From: GCA-016700035 sp964454845
Lineage (GTDB): Bacteria; Patescibacteriota; Saccharimonadia; CAILAD01; GCA-016700035
Assembly: GCA_964454845.1 (NCBI GenBank)
Contig: CAYVVS010000001.1
Coordinates: 1 to 64,000 of the forward strand
Length of the DNA stretch: 64,000 nt
Direction of reading: 5' to 3'
Both the position numbers and the translations under genes were made by a program. Of the stretch, positions 23,739 to 32,748 are shown piece after piece (within the stretch, counting starts at the first letter, position 1; each line of letters starts with the position of its first letter). The notes under the pieces are model-generated. The model did not search any database. It was given only the letters and a program-made list of their open reading frames with translations, and was not told the DNA's origin.

Positions 23739-25877
23739 ATGATTATTCACCCTTTTGGTGGAAAGACGCAAACCTTTGAAACAGAGTTTGCAGGTAAGAA
23801 ATTAACAATCGAAACAGGCAAGTTGGCTTTTCTGGCTGACGGCGCAGTGACTGTGCGCTATGGAGATACCGTAGTGCTTGCAACTGCTGTCGTGGCGCGC
23901 GAGCCAAAGCCCGACCAGGACTTTTTCCCGCTCCTGATAGATTACGAAGAACGCATGTATGCCGCCGGAAAGATTTCTGGTAGCCGCTTTATTAAGCGCG
24001 AAGGTCGCCCATCTGAAAAGGCGATTTTAACCGCTCGCTTGATTGATCGTCCGATTCGTCCGCTGTTTCCTAAAGGCTACCGCAACGATGTGCAGGTGGT
24101 TGTAACAACACTTTCGGTTGATGGCGAGCATGAGCCAGACGTACTCGGCATGATTGCCGCATCAAGTGCCTTGATGCTGACTGGTGCACCATTTCAGGGG
24201 CCGGTAGCTGGTATGCGCGTTGGCGAGAAAGATGGTGAGTTGATTGCTTACCCTACCGTCAGTGAGCAGACAGATTCGAAACTTAACCTGACAATTGCCG
24301 GTACTGCCGACGCAATTATGATGGTTGAAGCTGGCGCCCAGGAAATATCAGAAGAAGTGATGGTGGATGCCTTTGAATTGGCACTCAAAACTTGGCAGCC
24401 GGTTATTGAACTGCAGCAAGAGATGGTACGGGCTCTTGATGTGAAACCACAAGAGTTTGAACTCTTTCGTGCTGATGAAGATTTGGCAGAGAAGATTAGT
24501 AGCTTTTTAGAAGGAAAACTCGGCTCTGATGTACGTCATTCTGATGGCTTGAAGCGTGAGGACGTTTTAGCGGAACTGCGTAAGCTGGTAATTGATGAAT
24601 TTGGACCACTTCCAGCCGAGATGGAAGATAATAAAGAGCGGTTCCCGTTCGGCGTAGTAAAAACTGCCTTTATGAGTGTTGTCGATGCTGAGATTCGCCG
24701 CGCCATTCTAGAAGACGGTGAACGTCCGGATAAGCGCAAAACTACTGAAGTACGACCAATATCTGGCGATACAAGTGTATTGCCGCGTACTCACGGGAGC
24801 GCGATTTTTACTCGCGGTACCACGCAGGCTCTCTCGGTCGCAACGTTAGCACCAATCAGTTATGCGCAGCTTATCGACACCATGGAAGAAGATACGACGA
24901 AGCGCTATATGCATCACTATAACTTCCCACCGTATTCTACTGGCGAGGCACGGCCATTGCGATCAACCGGTCGCCGCGAAATTGGCCACGGTGCTTTGGC
25001 GGAGAGGGCCCTTGAGCCAATGCTGCCAGAGATTGAAGAGTTTCCATACGCAATTCGGGTTGTTTCAGAAATTTTGAGCTCCAACGGTTCGACCTCAATG
25101 GCTTCGGTGTGTGGTTCGACGCTCTCACTGATGGATGCAGGTGTTCCGCTCAAGCGTCCCGTTGCTGGTATTGCTATGGGCTTGATGATAGACAAGTCTC
25201 AACCGGACAGCTATGTGATTCTTTCTGACATTCAGGGTGCTGAAGATTTTGCTGGTGATATGGACTTTAAAGTTGCCGGAACGTCCGAGGGCATTACGGC
25301 CCTTCAGATGGATATTAAAGTGACCGGTATTACGCTCGAGATTATGCGTGCCGCTTTGGCCCAGGCTCGAGAGGGTCGGGCCCACATTATGGGTAAGATG
25401 CTCGAAATTTTGCCAGAAGCTCGCCCAGAACTCTCGGAATTTGCACCGCGTATCACAAAAGTTGTGATTAATCCCGATAAGATTAAAGAAGTGATTGGCA
25501 AGGGTGGAGAAACCATTCAGAAAATTACTGGCGAAACCGGTGCGCAGATTGATATCGAAGATGATGGCTTGATTATGATTTACTCTGATGACGTGAAGGC
25601 CGCCGAGCGTGCCAAAAATTGGATTGAGTCGATTGTGGCTGAGCCAGAAGTTGGTAAGATTTACGATGCTAAGGTAGTGAAAATCATGGATTTTGGGGCG
25701 TTTGTAGAGTTTATGCCAGGTCGAGAAGGCCTCGTGCATGTCTCTCAGTTGGCCGACCATCGTGTTGAGGATGTATCTGATGAGATTAGCGAAGGCGACT
25801 CAATTCGCGTGAAGTTGGTCGAAAAAGATGACCGAGGACGGTATAATTTGAGTAAGAAAGCCGCTCAGCAAGAATAA
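23739..25877 (+). CDS. pnp: Polyribonucleotide nucleotidyltransferase (PNPase)
   Basis: The 712-residue PNPase starts MIIHPFGGKTQTFETEFAG. Two RNase PH domains flank an all-helical linker. The first carries RFIKREGRPSEKAILTARLIDRPIRPLFPKGY and the second FTRGTTQALSVATLA and FPPYSTGEARPL. A KH domain (KEVIGKGGETIQKITGETGAQIDI, near 580) and an S1 domain (KIMDFGAFVEFMPGREGLVHVSQL, near 645) complete it. It degrades RNA 3'-5' by phosphorolysis. ATG 23739, with AGAAGG 6 nt before it, is chosen over 23682, which lacks a ribosome-binding site and would invade the leader. Confidence 0.97.
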   Translation: MIIHPFGGKTQTFETEFAGKKLTIETGKLAFLADGAVTVRYGDTVVLATAVVAREPKPDQDFFPLLIDYEERMYAAGKISGSRFIKREGRPSEKAILTARLIDRPIRPLFPKGYRNDVQVVVTTLSVDGEHEPDVLGMIAASSALMLTGAPFQGPVAGMRVGEKDGELIAYPTVSEQTDSKLNLTIAGTADAIMMVEAGAQEISEEVMVDAFELALKTWQPVIELQQEMVRALDVKPQEFELFRADEDLAEKISSFLEGKLGSDVRHSDGLKREDVLAELRKLVIDEFGPLPAEMEDNKERFPFGVVKTAFMSVVDAEIRRAILEDGERPDKRKTTEVRPISGDTSVLPRTHGSAIFTRGTTQALSVATLAPISYAQLIDTMEEDTTKRYMHHYNFPPYSTGEARPLRSTGRREIGHGALAERALEPMLPEIEEFPYAIRVVSEILSSNGSTSMASVCGSTLSLMDAGVPLKRPVAGIAMGLMIDKSQPDSYVILSDIQGAEDFAGDMDFKVAGTSEGITALQMDIKVTGITLEIMRAALAQAREGRAHIMGKMLEILPEARPELSEFAPRITKVVINPDKIKEVIGKGGETIQKITGETGAQIDIEDDGLIMIYSDDVKAAERAKNWIESIVAEPEVGKIYDAKVVKIMDFGAFVEFMPGREGLVHVSQLADHRVEDVSDEISEGDSIRVKLVEKDDRGRYNLSKKAAQQE

Positions 25878-25884
25878 AAATTGT

Positions 25885-26490
25885 ATGAGTGAGTCGATGC
25901 GCGAAGAGAAGCAGAAAAAACTTGCTCAAATAGCACAGCGAATTGCCTCATGCGAAGTATGTACCGAGTTATGTAAAAGTTGCACCAATCCTGTGCCCGG
26001 CGAGGGTGACCCAGAAGCAGACATTATGTTTGTGGGTGAAGCCCCCGGGGCACAAGAGGACCGTGAAGGCCGTCCGTTTGTTGGAGCTTCAGGCAAATTT
26101 TTGGTAGAGATGCTAGAAAATATAAATCTGAAGCGAGAAGATGTTTTCATCACGAGTATTTTGAAGTATCGACCGCCCAACAATCGAGACCCAAAGCCTG
26201 ACGAGATTCAAGCGTCGCTACCGCACCTTTTAGAGCAAATTGATGTAATTGATCCGAAGCTCGTGGTCTTTTTGGGAAGGCATTCGATGAATATATTTCT
26301 TCCAGAATTAAAGATTAGCCAAGCCCATGGAGTGCCAGTTGAGCGAACATATTCTCACGGTAAGTCACAGCGCAGTCAGGTATTTTTGCCACTGTATCAC
26401 CCGGCTGCTGCATTGTATAACGGCTCAATGCGCACGATTCTCCAAGAGGATTTTGCCAAGATACCTCAATTGCTTAAGAAAAATTCATAA
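25885..26490 (+). CDS. Family-4-like uracil-DNA glycosylase with rearranged cysteines
   Basis: The 201-residue protein has family-4 UDG motifs: GEAPGAQEDREGRPFVGASGKFL and, at the C-terminus, LYHPAAALYN. It should excise uracil from DNA. The Fe-S ligand pattern is changed. The last two cluster cysteines of the family fall at Y95 (ILKYRPPNNRDP) and S111 (QASLPHL), with the family spacing of 16 preserved. The N-terminus has four Cys in CEVCTELCKSC (23, 26, 30, 33) instead of the usual pair. A relocated metal site or loss of the cluster is possible. It follows pnp by 7 nt, so is in the same operon. Confidence 0.88.
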   Translation: MSESMREEKQKKLAQIAQRIASCEVCTELCKSCTNPVPGEGDPEADIMFVGEAPGAQEDREGRPFVGASGKFLVEMLENINLKREDVFITSILKYRPPNNRDPKPDEIQASLPHLLEQIDVIDPKLVVFLGRHSMNIFLPELKISQAHGVPVERTYSHGKSQRSQVFLPLYHPAAALYNGSMRTILQEDFAKIPQLLKKNS

Positions 26491-26493
26491 ATC

Positions 26494-26576
26494 GCATGTT
26501 TAAGCCCTGGCTCTGCAATAGTCCGGAGCAAGAGCTTAGACATGCCAACAGTTTATAAGAAAGGAAAATAACACAC
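26494..26576 (+). promoter_or_regulatory. Leader of the RNase J gene
   Basis: The leader contains an imperfect inverted repeat, TAAG near 26502 with CTTA near 26536 and CTCTGC with GCAAGAG inside it, then AAGGAAAA before ATG 26577. RNase J and RNase E genes are often autoregulated through their leaders; no such mechanism can be shown here. Confidence 0.3.
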
Positions 26577-28643
26577 ATGTCAGAAGAACTCACGAGTCGT
26601 CCACTATCGTTGGACGATCTGAAATCTCAAAACTCAAAACCGCAATCTCAGGGAGCTCGTCAAAACGCACCGCGTTCAAAGCCAGCTCAGACTAATGGTC
26701 AGGGTGGTGGCCAAGATGGCCAGCGCCGTAGTCAAAACGGACAAGGTGGACAGAACAACCAGCGCCGAAATAACAACAATGGTAATGGCAGAAACGGTAA
26801 CGGCCAGCGCCGTGAGCGTGGAGGACTTGGTCGTCCGCCACGCATGCGTATGCCAAAAGGCCCGCAAACTTTTGTGCACGGTAGCTTTAATGCTGCTGGT
26901 GGACAGGGTTCACGTCCAAAAATTAAAGCTATGGATGTGAATGGTGTTTCTAAAGCGGATGCTGGTAAGCTCAAGATCATCCCACTCGGTGGTTTAAATG
27001 AGATTGGCCGAAATATTATGGCCCTGGAGTATGAAGACGATATCATTATTATGGATATGGGCTTCAGTTTTCCGGGTGATGACCAGCCGGGAATTGATCT
27101 GGTGGTGCCGGATGTAACTTATCTGGAAGAGCGCAAGCATAAAATTCGTGGAATCCTCATTACGCACGCACACGAAGATCATGTTGGTGGTATCCCGTTT
27201 ATCTTGCCAAAAATTCCTGCGCCAATTTATGCAGCAAAATTCACGATTAAGTTTATCGAGCGTAAGTTAGAAGAATATAAACTGCCGTTTAAGCCAGAGC
27301 TGCACATCATTGACCAAGACCGGCATGACCGCATCCAGCTGGGTGTGTTCAATGTAGAATTTTTGCGTACCACGCACTCTATTCCTGATGCTTGTTCTTT
27401 GGCTATCCGTACGCCGGTTGGAACGATTGTAAACACCGGTGACTGGCGTTTCGAAGACAACCCACTCGATGGTAAAACTGCTGACAAGCAGCGCCTGAAG
27501 GAGCTGGGAGATGAAGGCGTCTTGATGCTCATGTGCGATTCTACAAGCTGTGAGACTCCTGGGCGTTCAACTCCGGAAATGGATATTGTTGAGACGCTTG
27601 ATGAGATTTTTATTCGCAACTACAACAAGCGCGTAGTGATAGCTGCTTTCGGCAGTCAGATCACCCGTATGCAAATTGTGGTGAATGCAGTTGCTAAGTC
27701 TAAGCGCAAACTCGCAGTTGTTGGACGCAGCATGCAGAACAATCTCGAACTAGCCGTAAAGCTTGGTTATGTAAAAGTGCCAGCTGGTTTGCTCATTAAA
27801 GCTAATGAAATCAGCAAGTTTGATGATGGACAAGTTGTGGTGCTTTCAACTGGATCACAGGGTGAGAATTTCTCGGCCTTGCAGCGCATGGGTACAGGTG
27901 AACATCGTGACGTAAAGCTTAAGCCAAACGATGTTGTAGTGCTTTCGGCCTCAATTATTCCAGGCAACGAAAAGTCTGTTTGGGGTATGGTTGATAACTT
28001 GTTCCGCTGGGGTGCATATGTGTACCAGCCGGCTACAGCTGCTTTCGATAACCTTGGTAAGATGCACACTGGTGGACACGCTACGGTAGACGAAATTAAA
28101 GAAATGATTCAGCTAGTGCGACCAAAATACTATCTGCCAATTCACGGCGAGATGCATCATATGTTCCATAATGCAGCGATTGCAAAAACCGAAGGTATTC
28201 CAGATGAGAACTTGTTTGTAGTAGAGAATGGGCAAGTGCTCATTGCGGATGAGTCGGGCATTAAAGAAGGCCCTAAGGTAACAGCTGGAGTTGTGTTGAT
28301 TGATGGCGCTGGTATTGGCGATGTTCAAGAAATTGTCTTGAAGGATCGTTTGGCAATGAGCGCTGACGGTGTATTCATGATTATTGCTACGGTTGATAAA
28401 AAGACTGGCAAGCTCAAGACCAGCCCTGATATCATCTCTCGTGGCTTTATCTATATGAAGGATAATGTTGAGCTCGTCCAAAAGAGTCGTCAAATTGTGC
28501 AGACTATCTTCGATAAGCGCGATATCTCAACTCCGGCTTCGAGCCTAATCATTAAGACACGTATGCGTGATGATGTTGCGAACTATCTGTTCAAGGTGAC
28601 GAAGCGGAACCCAATCATTCTCCCAGTCGTAATCGAAGTTTAA
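26577..28643 (+). CDS. rnj: Ribonuclease J with disordered Gly/Asn/Gln/Arg-rich N-terminus
   Basis: The 688-residue metallo-beta-lactamase nuclease has the catalytic THAHEDHVGG (near 195), GGLNEIGRNI, the beta-CASP segment with LMCDSTSCETPGR and IAAFGSQITRMQ, HTGGHATVDEI and YLPIHGEMHHMFHN. It performs 5'-3' exonucleolytic and endonucleolytic RNA decay. Before the catalytic domain lie about 110 residues of low complexity (repeated GQ, NN, GN, RR). RNase J proteins are usually near 555 residues. The extension may bind RNA or drive condensation, as Arg/Gly-rich tails do in other RNases; that is inference. Confidence 0.96.
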   Translation: MSEELTSRPLSLDDLKSQNSKPQSQGARQNAPRSKPAQTNGQGGGQDGQRRSQNGQGGQNNQRRNNNNGNGRNGNGQRRERGGLGRPPRMRMPKGPQTFVHGSFNAAGGQGSRPKIKAMDVNGVSKADAGKLKIIPLGGLNEIGRNIMALEYEDDIIIMDMGFSFPGDDQPGIDLVVPDVTYLEERKHKIRGILITHAHEDHVGGIPFILPKIPAPIYAAKFTIKFIERKLEEYKLPFKPELHIIDQDRHDRIQLGVFNVEFLRTTHSIPDACSLAIRTPVGTIVNTGDWRFEDNPLDGKTADKQRLKELGDEGVLMLMCDSTSCETPGRSTPEMDIVETLDEIFIRNYNKRVVIAAFGSQITRMQIVVNAVAKSKRKLAVVGRSMQNNLELAVKLGYVKVPAGLLIKANEISKFDDGQVVVLSTGSQGENFSALQRMGTGEHRDVKLKPNDVVVLSASIIPGNEKSVWGMVDNLFRWGAYVYQPATAAFDNLGKMHTGGHATVDEIKEMIQLVRPKYYLPIHGEMHHMFHNAAIAKTEGIPDENLFVVENGQVLIADESGIKEGPKVTAGVVLIDGAGIGDVQEIVLKDRLAMSADGVFMIIATVDKKTGKLKTSPDIISRGFIYMKDNVELVQKSRQIVQTIFDKRDISTPASSLIIKTRMRDDVANYLFKVTKRNPIILPVVIEV

Positions 28644-28669
28644 AAAACTCCCAGCTCTAGAGCTGGGAG
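28642..28669 (-). terminator. Terminator shared by rnj and cmk
   Basis: An inverted repeat CTCCCAGCTC/GAGCTGGGAG spans 28648-28669, with six A residues at 28642-28647. On the minus strand this is a hairpin plus a T run, overlapping the cmk stop codon. Confidence 0.85.
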
Positions 28670-29316
28670 AGGGTACGTTCAATGTGTCGACACATCCTAG
28701 CCACAACTACGCCTGGCTCTTTGGCGTCTGTTTGAACGATCTTGTAGCCAAGTTGCTTTGCTTCCTGCCAATGTGGCAGTGGTCCGAAAGTCTTCTTGTG
28801 ATCATTTTCATCTCTGGCTTGCACTGCAGACTGGGGAAGGCCGATCCTTCGGGCGCGAATGATGAGGCGTGCGGTGAGGTAGATTTTGACATCTGCATGT
28901 GGGAAAATCACCGTTCCGGCGTCACGCCCATCGCAGACGATTCCGCTCTCGCATTGCTCGGCGTACTTACGGAGCTTGGTGTTCACGAATTCGCGGATGC
29001 CTGGATGCTCACTGACTTGCGAAACGCAAGCGTGAACTTCGGGACTCTTGAGTGCTTCCTCGCTCACCTCGCGGCCAAACAGGTGAGTAGCGCGGCCATT
29101 GGTGAGTGTGACGATATCGGTTCCGAGGCTCAAGAACCAGTTGGCAAAATTGTCGTCGGGACTCATGCCTTGCCGGAGCATGGCGATGGTGATGATGCGA
29201 TACACGCTGCCCGAATCGAGGGCGACGTATCCAAGGGCTTCGGCGAGTAGGCGAGCAGCGGTGGATTTGCCACTGCCGGCCGGACCGTCGATGGCGATAA
29301 CCACTCGTTCTGTCAC
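28657..29316 (-). CDS. cmk: Cytidylate kinase
   Basis: The product is about 219 residues, with VVIAIDGPAGSGKSTAARLLAEALGYVALDSGSVYR at the N-terminus, the CMP-kinase-specific CDGRDAGTVIFPHADVKIYLTA and the lid-region AVQARDENDHKKTFGPL. It phosphorylates CMP and dCMP. GTG 29316 gives the usual short lead into the P-loop, with AGAAGAAAG upstream. The in-frame TTG at 29325 would add three residues and cannot be excluded. It converges on rnj. Confidence 0.92.
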   Translation of the reverse strand: MTERVVIAIDGPAGSGKSTAARLLAEALGYVALDSGSVYRIITIAMLRQGMSPDDNFANWFLSLGTDIVTLTNGRATHLFGREVSEEALKSPEVHACVSQVSEHPGIREFVNTKLRKYAEQCESGIVCDGRDAGTVIFPHADVKIYLTARLIIRARRIGLPQSAVQARDENDHKKTFGPLPHWQEAKQLGYKIVQTDAKEPGVVVARMCRHIERTLSQL

Positions 29317-29440
29317 GATGTACAACTTTCTTCTCGTCGAGGTGCATTTGCAGTTTTACTGTACGATACGGCGAGTGGATTCTCCAAGCATAACTTTCAT
29401 GCGGCCAAATTTGACAACTCTTTATTTTATTGTCCGACTA

Positions 29441-29498
29441 TGCTATAATAGATGCAGACGAGAGGGTGAGAAATGCGCTAGAGAACTCTCGTGTTTTT
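29441..29498 (+). promoter_or_regulatory. Extended -10 promoter followed by an attenuator-like hairpin
   Basis: TGCTATAAT (29441-29449) is an extended -10. Initiation is predicted near 29456. A perfect 7-bp hairpin, ACGAGAG (29458-29464) with CTCTCGT (29486-29492), is followed by GTTTTTC, a terminator shape. Inside the loop is a minimal reading frame ATG-CGC-TAG at 29473-29481 preceded by GGTGAG. It lies 50-110 nt before ftsK. Confidence 0.45.
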
Positions 29499-29549
29499 CT
29501 CTATAAACTATCTGGCGTTTAGTGCTAAAGCGAGGCATAATAAAAAGAT

Positions 29550-31721
29550 ATGGCAACCGGTTCAAAAAAAGGCGGACGCAAGAAGTCAGCCCGACCAAAT
29601 ACTCGCAAAAAACAAGAAGTCGTTGAAAAAAAACCACTTCTGTCTAAAGCTGCAAAACAAGATATTGCTGCAATCATTTTAATTGGTCTGGGTGTGCTGC
29701 TCATCGTGGCATTCTTTGGTGGCGCTGGTTCACTCGGCACTTCGTTTATGCAGGCTGCAAAGAGCCTTATTGGACAGGCTGCATACTTGGTTCCTGCCGC
29801 ATTCTTTGGTCTGGCTATTTTGCTCTTTTTGCCAAAGCGGTTTGAACTCAAGGGACAGAATTACTTCGGTCTGATTGCTTTCTTTATTGTGCTAGCTGGT
29901 ATTCTGCAGTTCTCCCTAGCCGGCGAGGGTACAACCTTGAGCGAGCTGCCAAATCAGGGCGGTTTTATCGGTTACGCTCTGTGGATGATTCTGCATCCGC
30001 TGCTGACAACTCCGTTAGCTATCTTCCTCTTGGTGCTTGTTGAGCTGGTTGTGATCGTAATTGCTACCGGCGTGCGGCTTGCCGATTTGGCTCGCAAGCT
30101 GTTTGGTCGCGAGAAGAAAGCAGATGAGAATAAGCTAGAGGTTAAGCAGCCTGGTTTTGCGGTAAATAATAAATTGCCGTTCCGCGGCAGTGTTGGCGAA
30201 GAAGAGCCCAAAGCCAAGCCTGGTCCGAAGGCTGCTATGACTGCCACACTCGATAAGGATTGGAAATATCCGCCGCTTGATCTCTTAAAAGGTATGTCTA
30301 CGAAAGCTGACGCTGGTAACGAAAAAGAGAAAGCCAACATTATTCAGAATACCTTCCAGGATTTTGGTATTGAGGTAGCAATGGTTGGGGTTAATGTTGG
30401 TCCAACTGTCGCGCAATATACGCTCAAGCCATCAACAGGAGTGAAGCTCAACAAGATTACGGCCCTAGACCGAAACTTAGCCTTGGCTCTCAAGGCGCCA
30501 CACATTCGTATTGAAGCACCAATTGCTGGAACAGATCTGGTTGGTATTGAGGTGCCGAACGAGAAGAGTGCGCAGGTTCGACTACGCGATATCCTCGAAA
30601 GTAAGGAAATGCAAACGAAGCCGAGCCGTTTGGAATTTGTGCTTGGGCGAGATGTAGCTGGCGACATTCTTACAGCCGACCTGGCAAGTATGCCCCACCT
30701 TTTGGTGGCAGGTGCCACAAAGGCTGGTAAGTCGGTGATGATTAATACGATGCTGACTTCTTTCTTGTATCGTAATTCGCCCGCGCAGTTGCGTCTCATT
30801 TTGGTGGACCCAAAACGCGTGGAACTTACGCCATATAATGATATTCCTCATCTTTTAACCCCGGTTATTACTGATCACGAAAAGGCAATTAGTGCTATGA
30901 AATGGGCGGTTGCCGAGATGGAGCGCCGCCTTAACTTGCTCGCCGACCACGGAAAGCGTGATATTGGTGAATATAATCAGCAAAAAGGCGTGGATGGTAT
31001 GCCGTACATCGTAATCGTCTTGGACGAGTTCGCCGATCTCATGGTGGTTGCTGGTAAGGATGTTGAGACATTGATTGTGCGTATTGCTCAGATGGCACGT
31101 GCGGTTGGCATTCACCTTGTACTCGCCACGCAGCGTCCAAGCGTTGGTGTTGTGACTGGTCTTATTAAGGCCAACTTGCCAGCTCGTGTAGCACTTACAA
31201 CGGCCAGCCAGATAGACAGCCGTACTATTTTGGACCAGAGTGGCGCCGAAAAGCTGCTTGGAAAAGGTGATATGCTCTTTTCTTCGCCAGAATTCATGAA
31301 GCCAAAACGCGCTCAAGGTGTACTCATTACAGGCGAAGAAGTTTCGGCAGTGATGCAATTCTTGCGTGACGAACGCGCGCCACAATATAACGAAGAAGTA
31401 CTTGCTCAAGCCGTTAAGATTGGGGCTCGCGGAGTTATGGCCATGGGCGATGGTGGATCTGGCGATGATGATTTATATGATGAGGTTGTGGCTTTTGTGG
31501 TGCAAAGTGGTAAGGCATCAGCCTCACTCTTGCAGCGACGCTTTAAGGTTGGTTACTCACGAGCGGCCCGGCTCATGGATATGCTTGAAGAGAATGGCGT
31601 AATTGGCCCAGCTGATGGCGCGAAGCCACGCGCGGTATTGATGTCGTCCATCGATACCGGTCCGGCTTCAGATGGCGGTTTTCAGGAAAATTCAGGGGAG
31701 AACGTGAGCGCGGATGAATGA
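29550..31721 (+). CDS. ftsK: DNA translocase FtsK/SpoIIIE
   Basis: The 723-residue protein has a basic N-terminus, four membrane helices between about 35 and 190, a short linker, and the motor. The alpha domain has FGIEVAMVGVNVGPTVAQY. Walker A is VAGATKAGKSVM (about 387), Walker B is IVIVLDEFADLMVVAGKDVE, and LATQRPSVGVVTGLIKANLPARVAL follows. The C-terminal gamma winged helix carries VVQSGKASASLLQRRFKVGYSRAARLMDMLEENGV. It pumps DNA at the septum and activates XerCD; a Xer recombinase lies at the right window edge. CATAAT is 8 nt before the ATG. Its end overlaps the RodZ-like gene by 8 nt. Confidence 0.96.
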   Translation: MATGSKKGGRKKSARPNTRKKQEVVEKKPLLSKAAKQDIAAIILIGLGVLLIVAFFGGAGSLGTSFMQAAKSLIGQAAYLVPAAFFGLAILLFLPKRFELKGQNYFGLIAFFIVLAGILQFSLAGEGTTLSELPNQGGFIGYALWMILHPLLTTPLAIFLLVLVELVVIVIATGVRLADLARKLFGREKKADENKLEVKQPGFAVNNKLPFRGSVGEEEPKAKPGPKAAMTATLDKDWKYPPLDLLKGMSTKADAGNEKEKANIIQNTFQDFGIEVAMVGVNVGPTVAQYTLKPSTGVKLNKITALDRNLALALKAPHIRIEAPIAGTDLVGIEVPNEKSAQVRLRDILESKEMQTKPSRLEFVLGRDVAGDILTADLASMPHLLVAGATKAGKSVMINTMLTSFLYRNSPAQLRLILVDPKRVELTPYNDIPHLLTPVITDHEKAISAMKWAVAEMERRLNLLADHGKRDIGEYNQQKGVDGMPYIVIVLDEFADLMVVAGKDVETLIVRIAQMARAVGIHLVLATQRPSVGVVTGLIKANLPARVALTTASQIDSRTILDQSGAEKLLGKGDMLFSSPEFMKPKRAQGVLITGEEVSAVMQFLRDERAPQYNEEVLAQAVKIGARGVMAMGDGGSGDDDLYDEVVAFVVQSGKASASLLQRRFKVGYSRAARLMDMLEENGVIGPADGAKPRAVLMSSIDTGPASDGGFQENSGENVSADE

Positions 31722-32739
31722 ACAAGCACGCCCTAAAACCACTAAGTCTAAAGTGCAAACCCTCGCTTCAATCCTGAAGCGCCGTCGTGAAAGTTTGGAC
31801 ATATCCATATCTGAGGCCGAACAAGCAACCCGTATTCGAGCACGCTATATCGAGGCCCTAGAAGCCAGTGAATATGACGTCTTAAAAGATGATGTCTACA
31901 CCAAGGGCTATGTAAAAAATTATGCCGATTTTTTGGGACTCGAAACCAAGCCGATTATTAAGCTGTACGAACAAGAGCGTGCCGGTGCCCGAGAAATGAA
32001 GCGTCAAAGCCAGCGTGGCCGTGACGTGCAGCTTGGTGTGAAGCCGATAAAATCAACGCGCATGGTGGTTACGCCAAAAACATTTGCGCTTTTGTCTGTC
32101 GCAGCCGTGGTTGCCTTGGTGGTTGGCTACATTGTGTGGCAGGTGATTGTGCTCTCAGCGCCACCAAAGTTAGCGATTTCGCAAGATGAGGCCCGGAGTG
32201 TTTCAACGAATTTTGGCTATGTCTCAGGCAAGGTTGAGGGCGGAGCGGACCTTACAATTAATGATTCGCCAGTGCTCGTGGCGGCCGACGGTACTTTTCG
32301 GGAGCGCATCGCATTAACTGATGGTCGGAACGAAATTAAGCTAACAGCCACGAACCGCTTAGGTAAGAGTGTGACCGAAACCTATATTATTACCGCAACT
32401 CTGCAAGAGACTACGCCAACCCCAACACCTGCTGTTGAACCAGCGCTCAGTCCTTCACCAGCGGCCGAGACCGGTACGGTGCAGGCAGTTGTAAATATGA
32501 CAGATGCTGCTACGTGGCTTGTCGTGGAAGCCGACGGTAAAGAGATTTTCCGTGGCACAATGCTTGCCGGTACATCGCAAACTTTCTCGGCAGCAGACGT
32601 ACTCACACTCGCTACTGGTAATGCTGGAGTTACACGGGTTGTGCTCACCAACGCAGTGGTGCAGAATAAGGACTTGGGTTTGCTGGGTGCACCTGGCGAA
32701 GTAAAACGCGGTATAGAATTGCGCCGCGACACAAAATAG
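31714..32739 (+). CDS. RodZ-like HTH transmembrane protein
   Basis: The 341-residue protein has an N-terminal Cro/CI-type helix-turn-helix of the HTH_25 class (LASILKRRRESLDISISEAEQATRIRARYIEALE), then YTKGYVKNYADFLGLE. One membrane helix (about 127-147) follows, then an exported half with a bacterial Ig-like segment (DGTFRERIALTDGRNEIKLTATN) and a DUF4115-like C-terminal domain after a Pro/Thr linker. RodZ links the cytoskeleton to the cell wall. In CPR bacteria such proteins often follow ftsK. No MreB gene is in this window. Confidence 0.88.
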   Translation: MNEQARPKTTKSKVQTLASILKRRRESLDISISEAEQATRIRARYIEALEASEYDVLKDDVYTKGYVKNYADFLGLETKPIIKLYEQERAGAREMKRQSQRGRDVQLGVKPIKSTRMVVTPKTFALLSVAAVVALVVGYIVWQVIVLSAPPKLAISQDEARSVSTNFGYVSGKVEGGADLTINDSPVLVAADGTFRERIALTDGRNEIKLTATNRLGKSVTETYIITATLQETTPTPTPAVEPALSPSPAAETGTVQAVVNMTDAATWLVVEADGKEIFRGTMLAGTSQTFSAADVLTLATGNAGVTRVVLTNAVVQNKDLGLLGAPGEVKRGIELRRDTK

Positions 32740-32748
32740 GAGGAGACT

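Noticed and set aside
29411..29449. TTGACA at 29411 paired with TATAAT at 29444 as a promoter
   Set aside because: The spacer is 27 nt, far too long. The extended -10 alone is the better reading.
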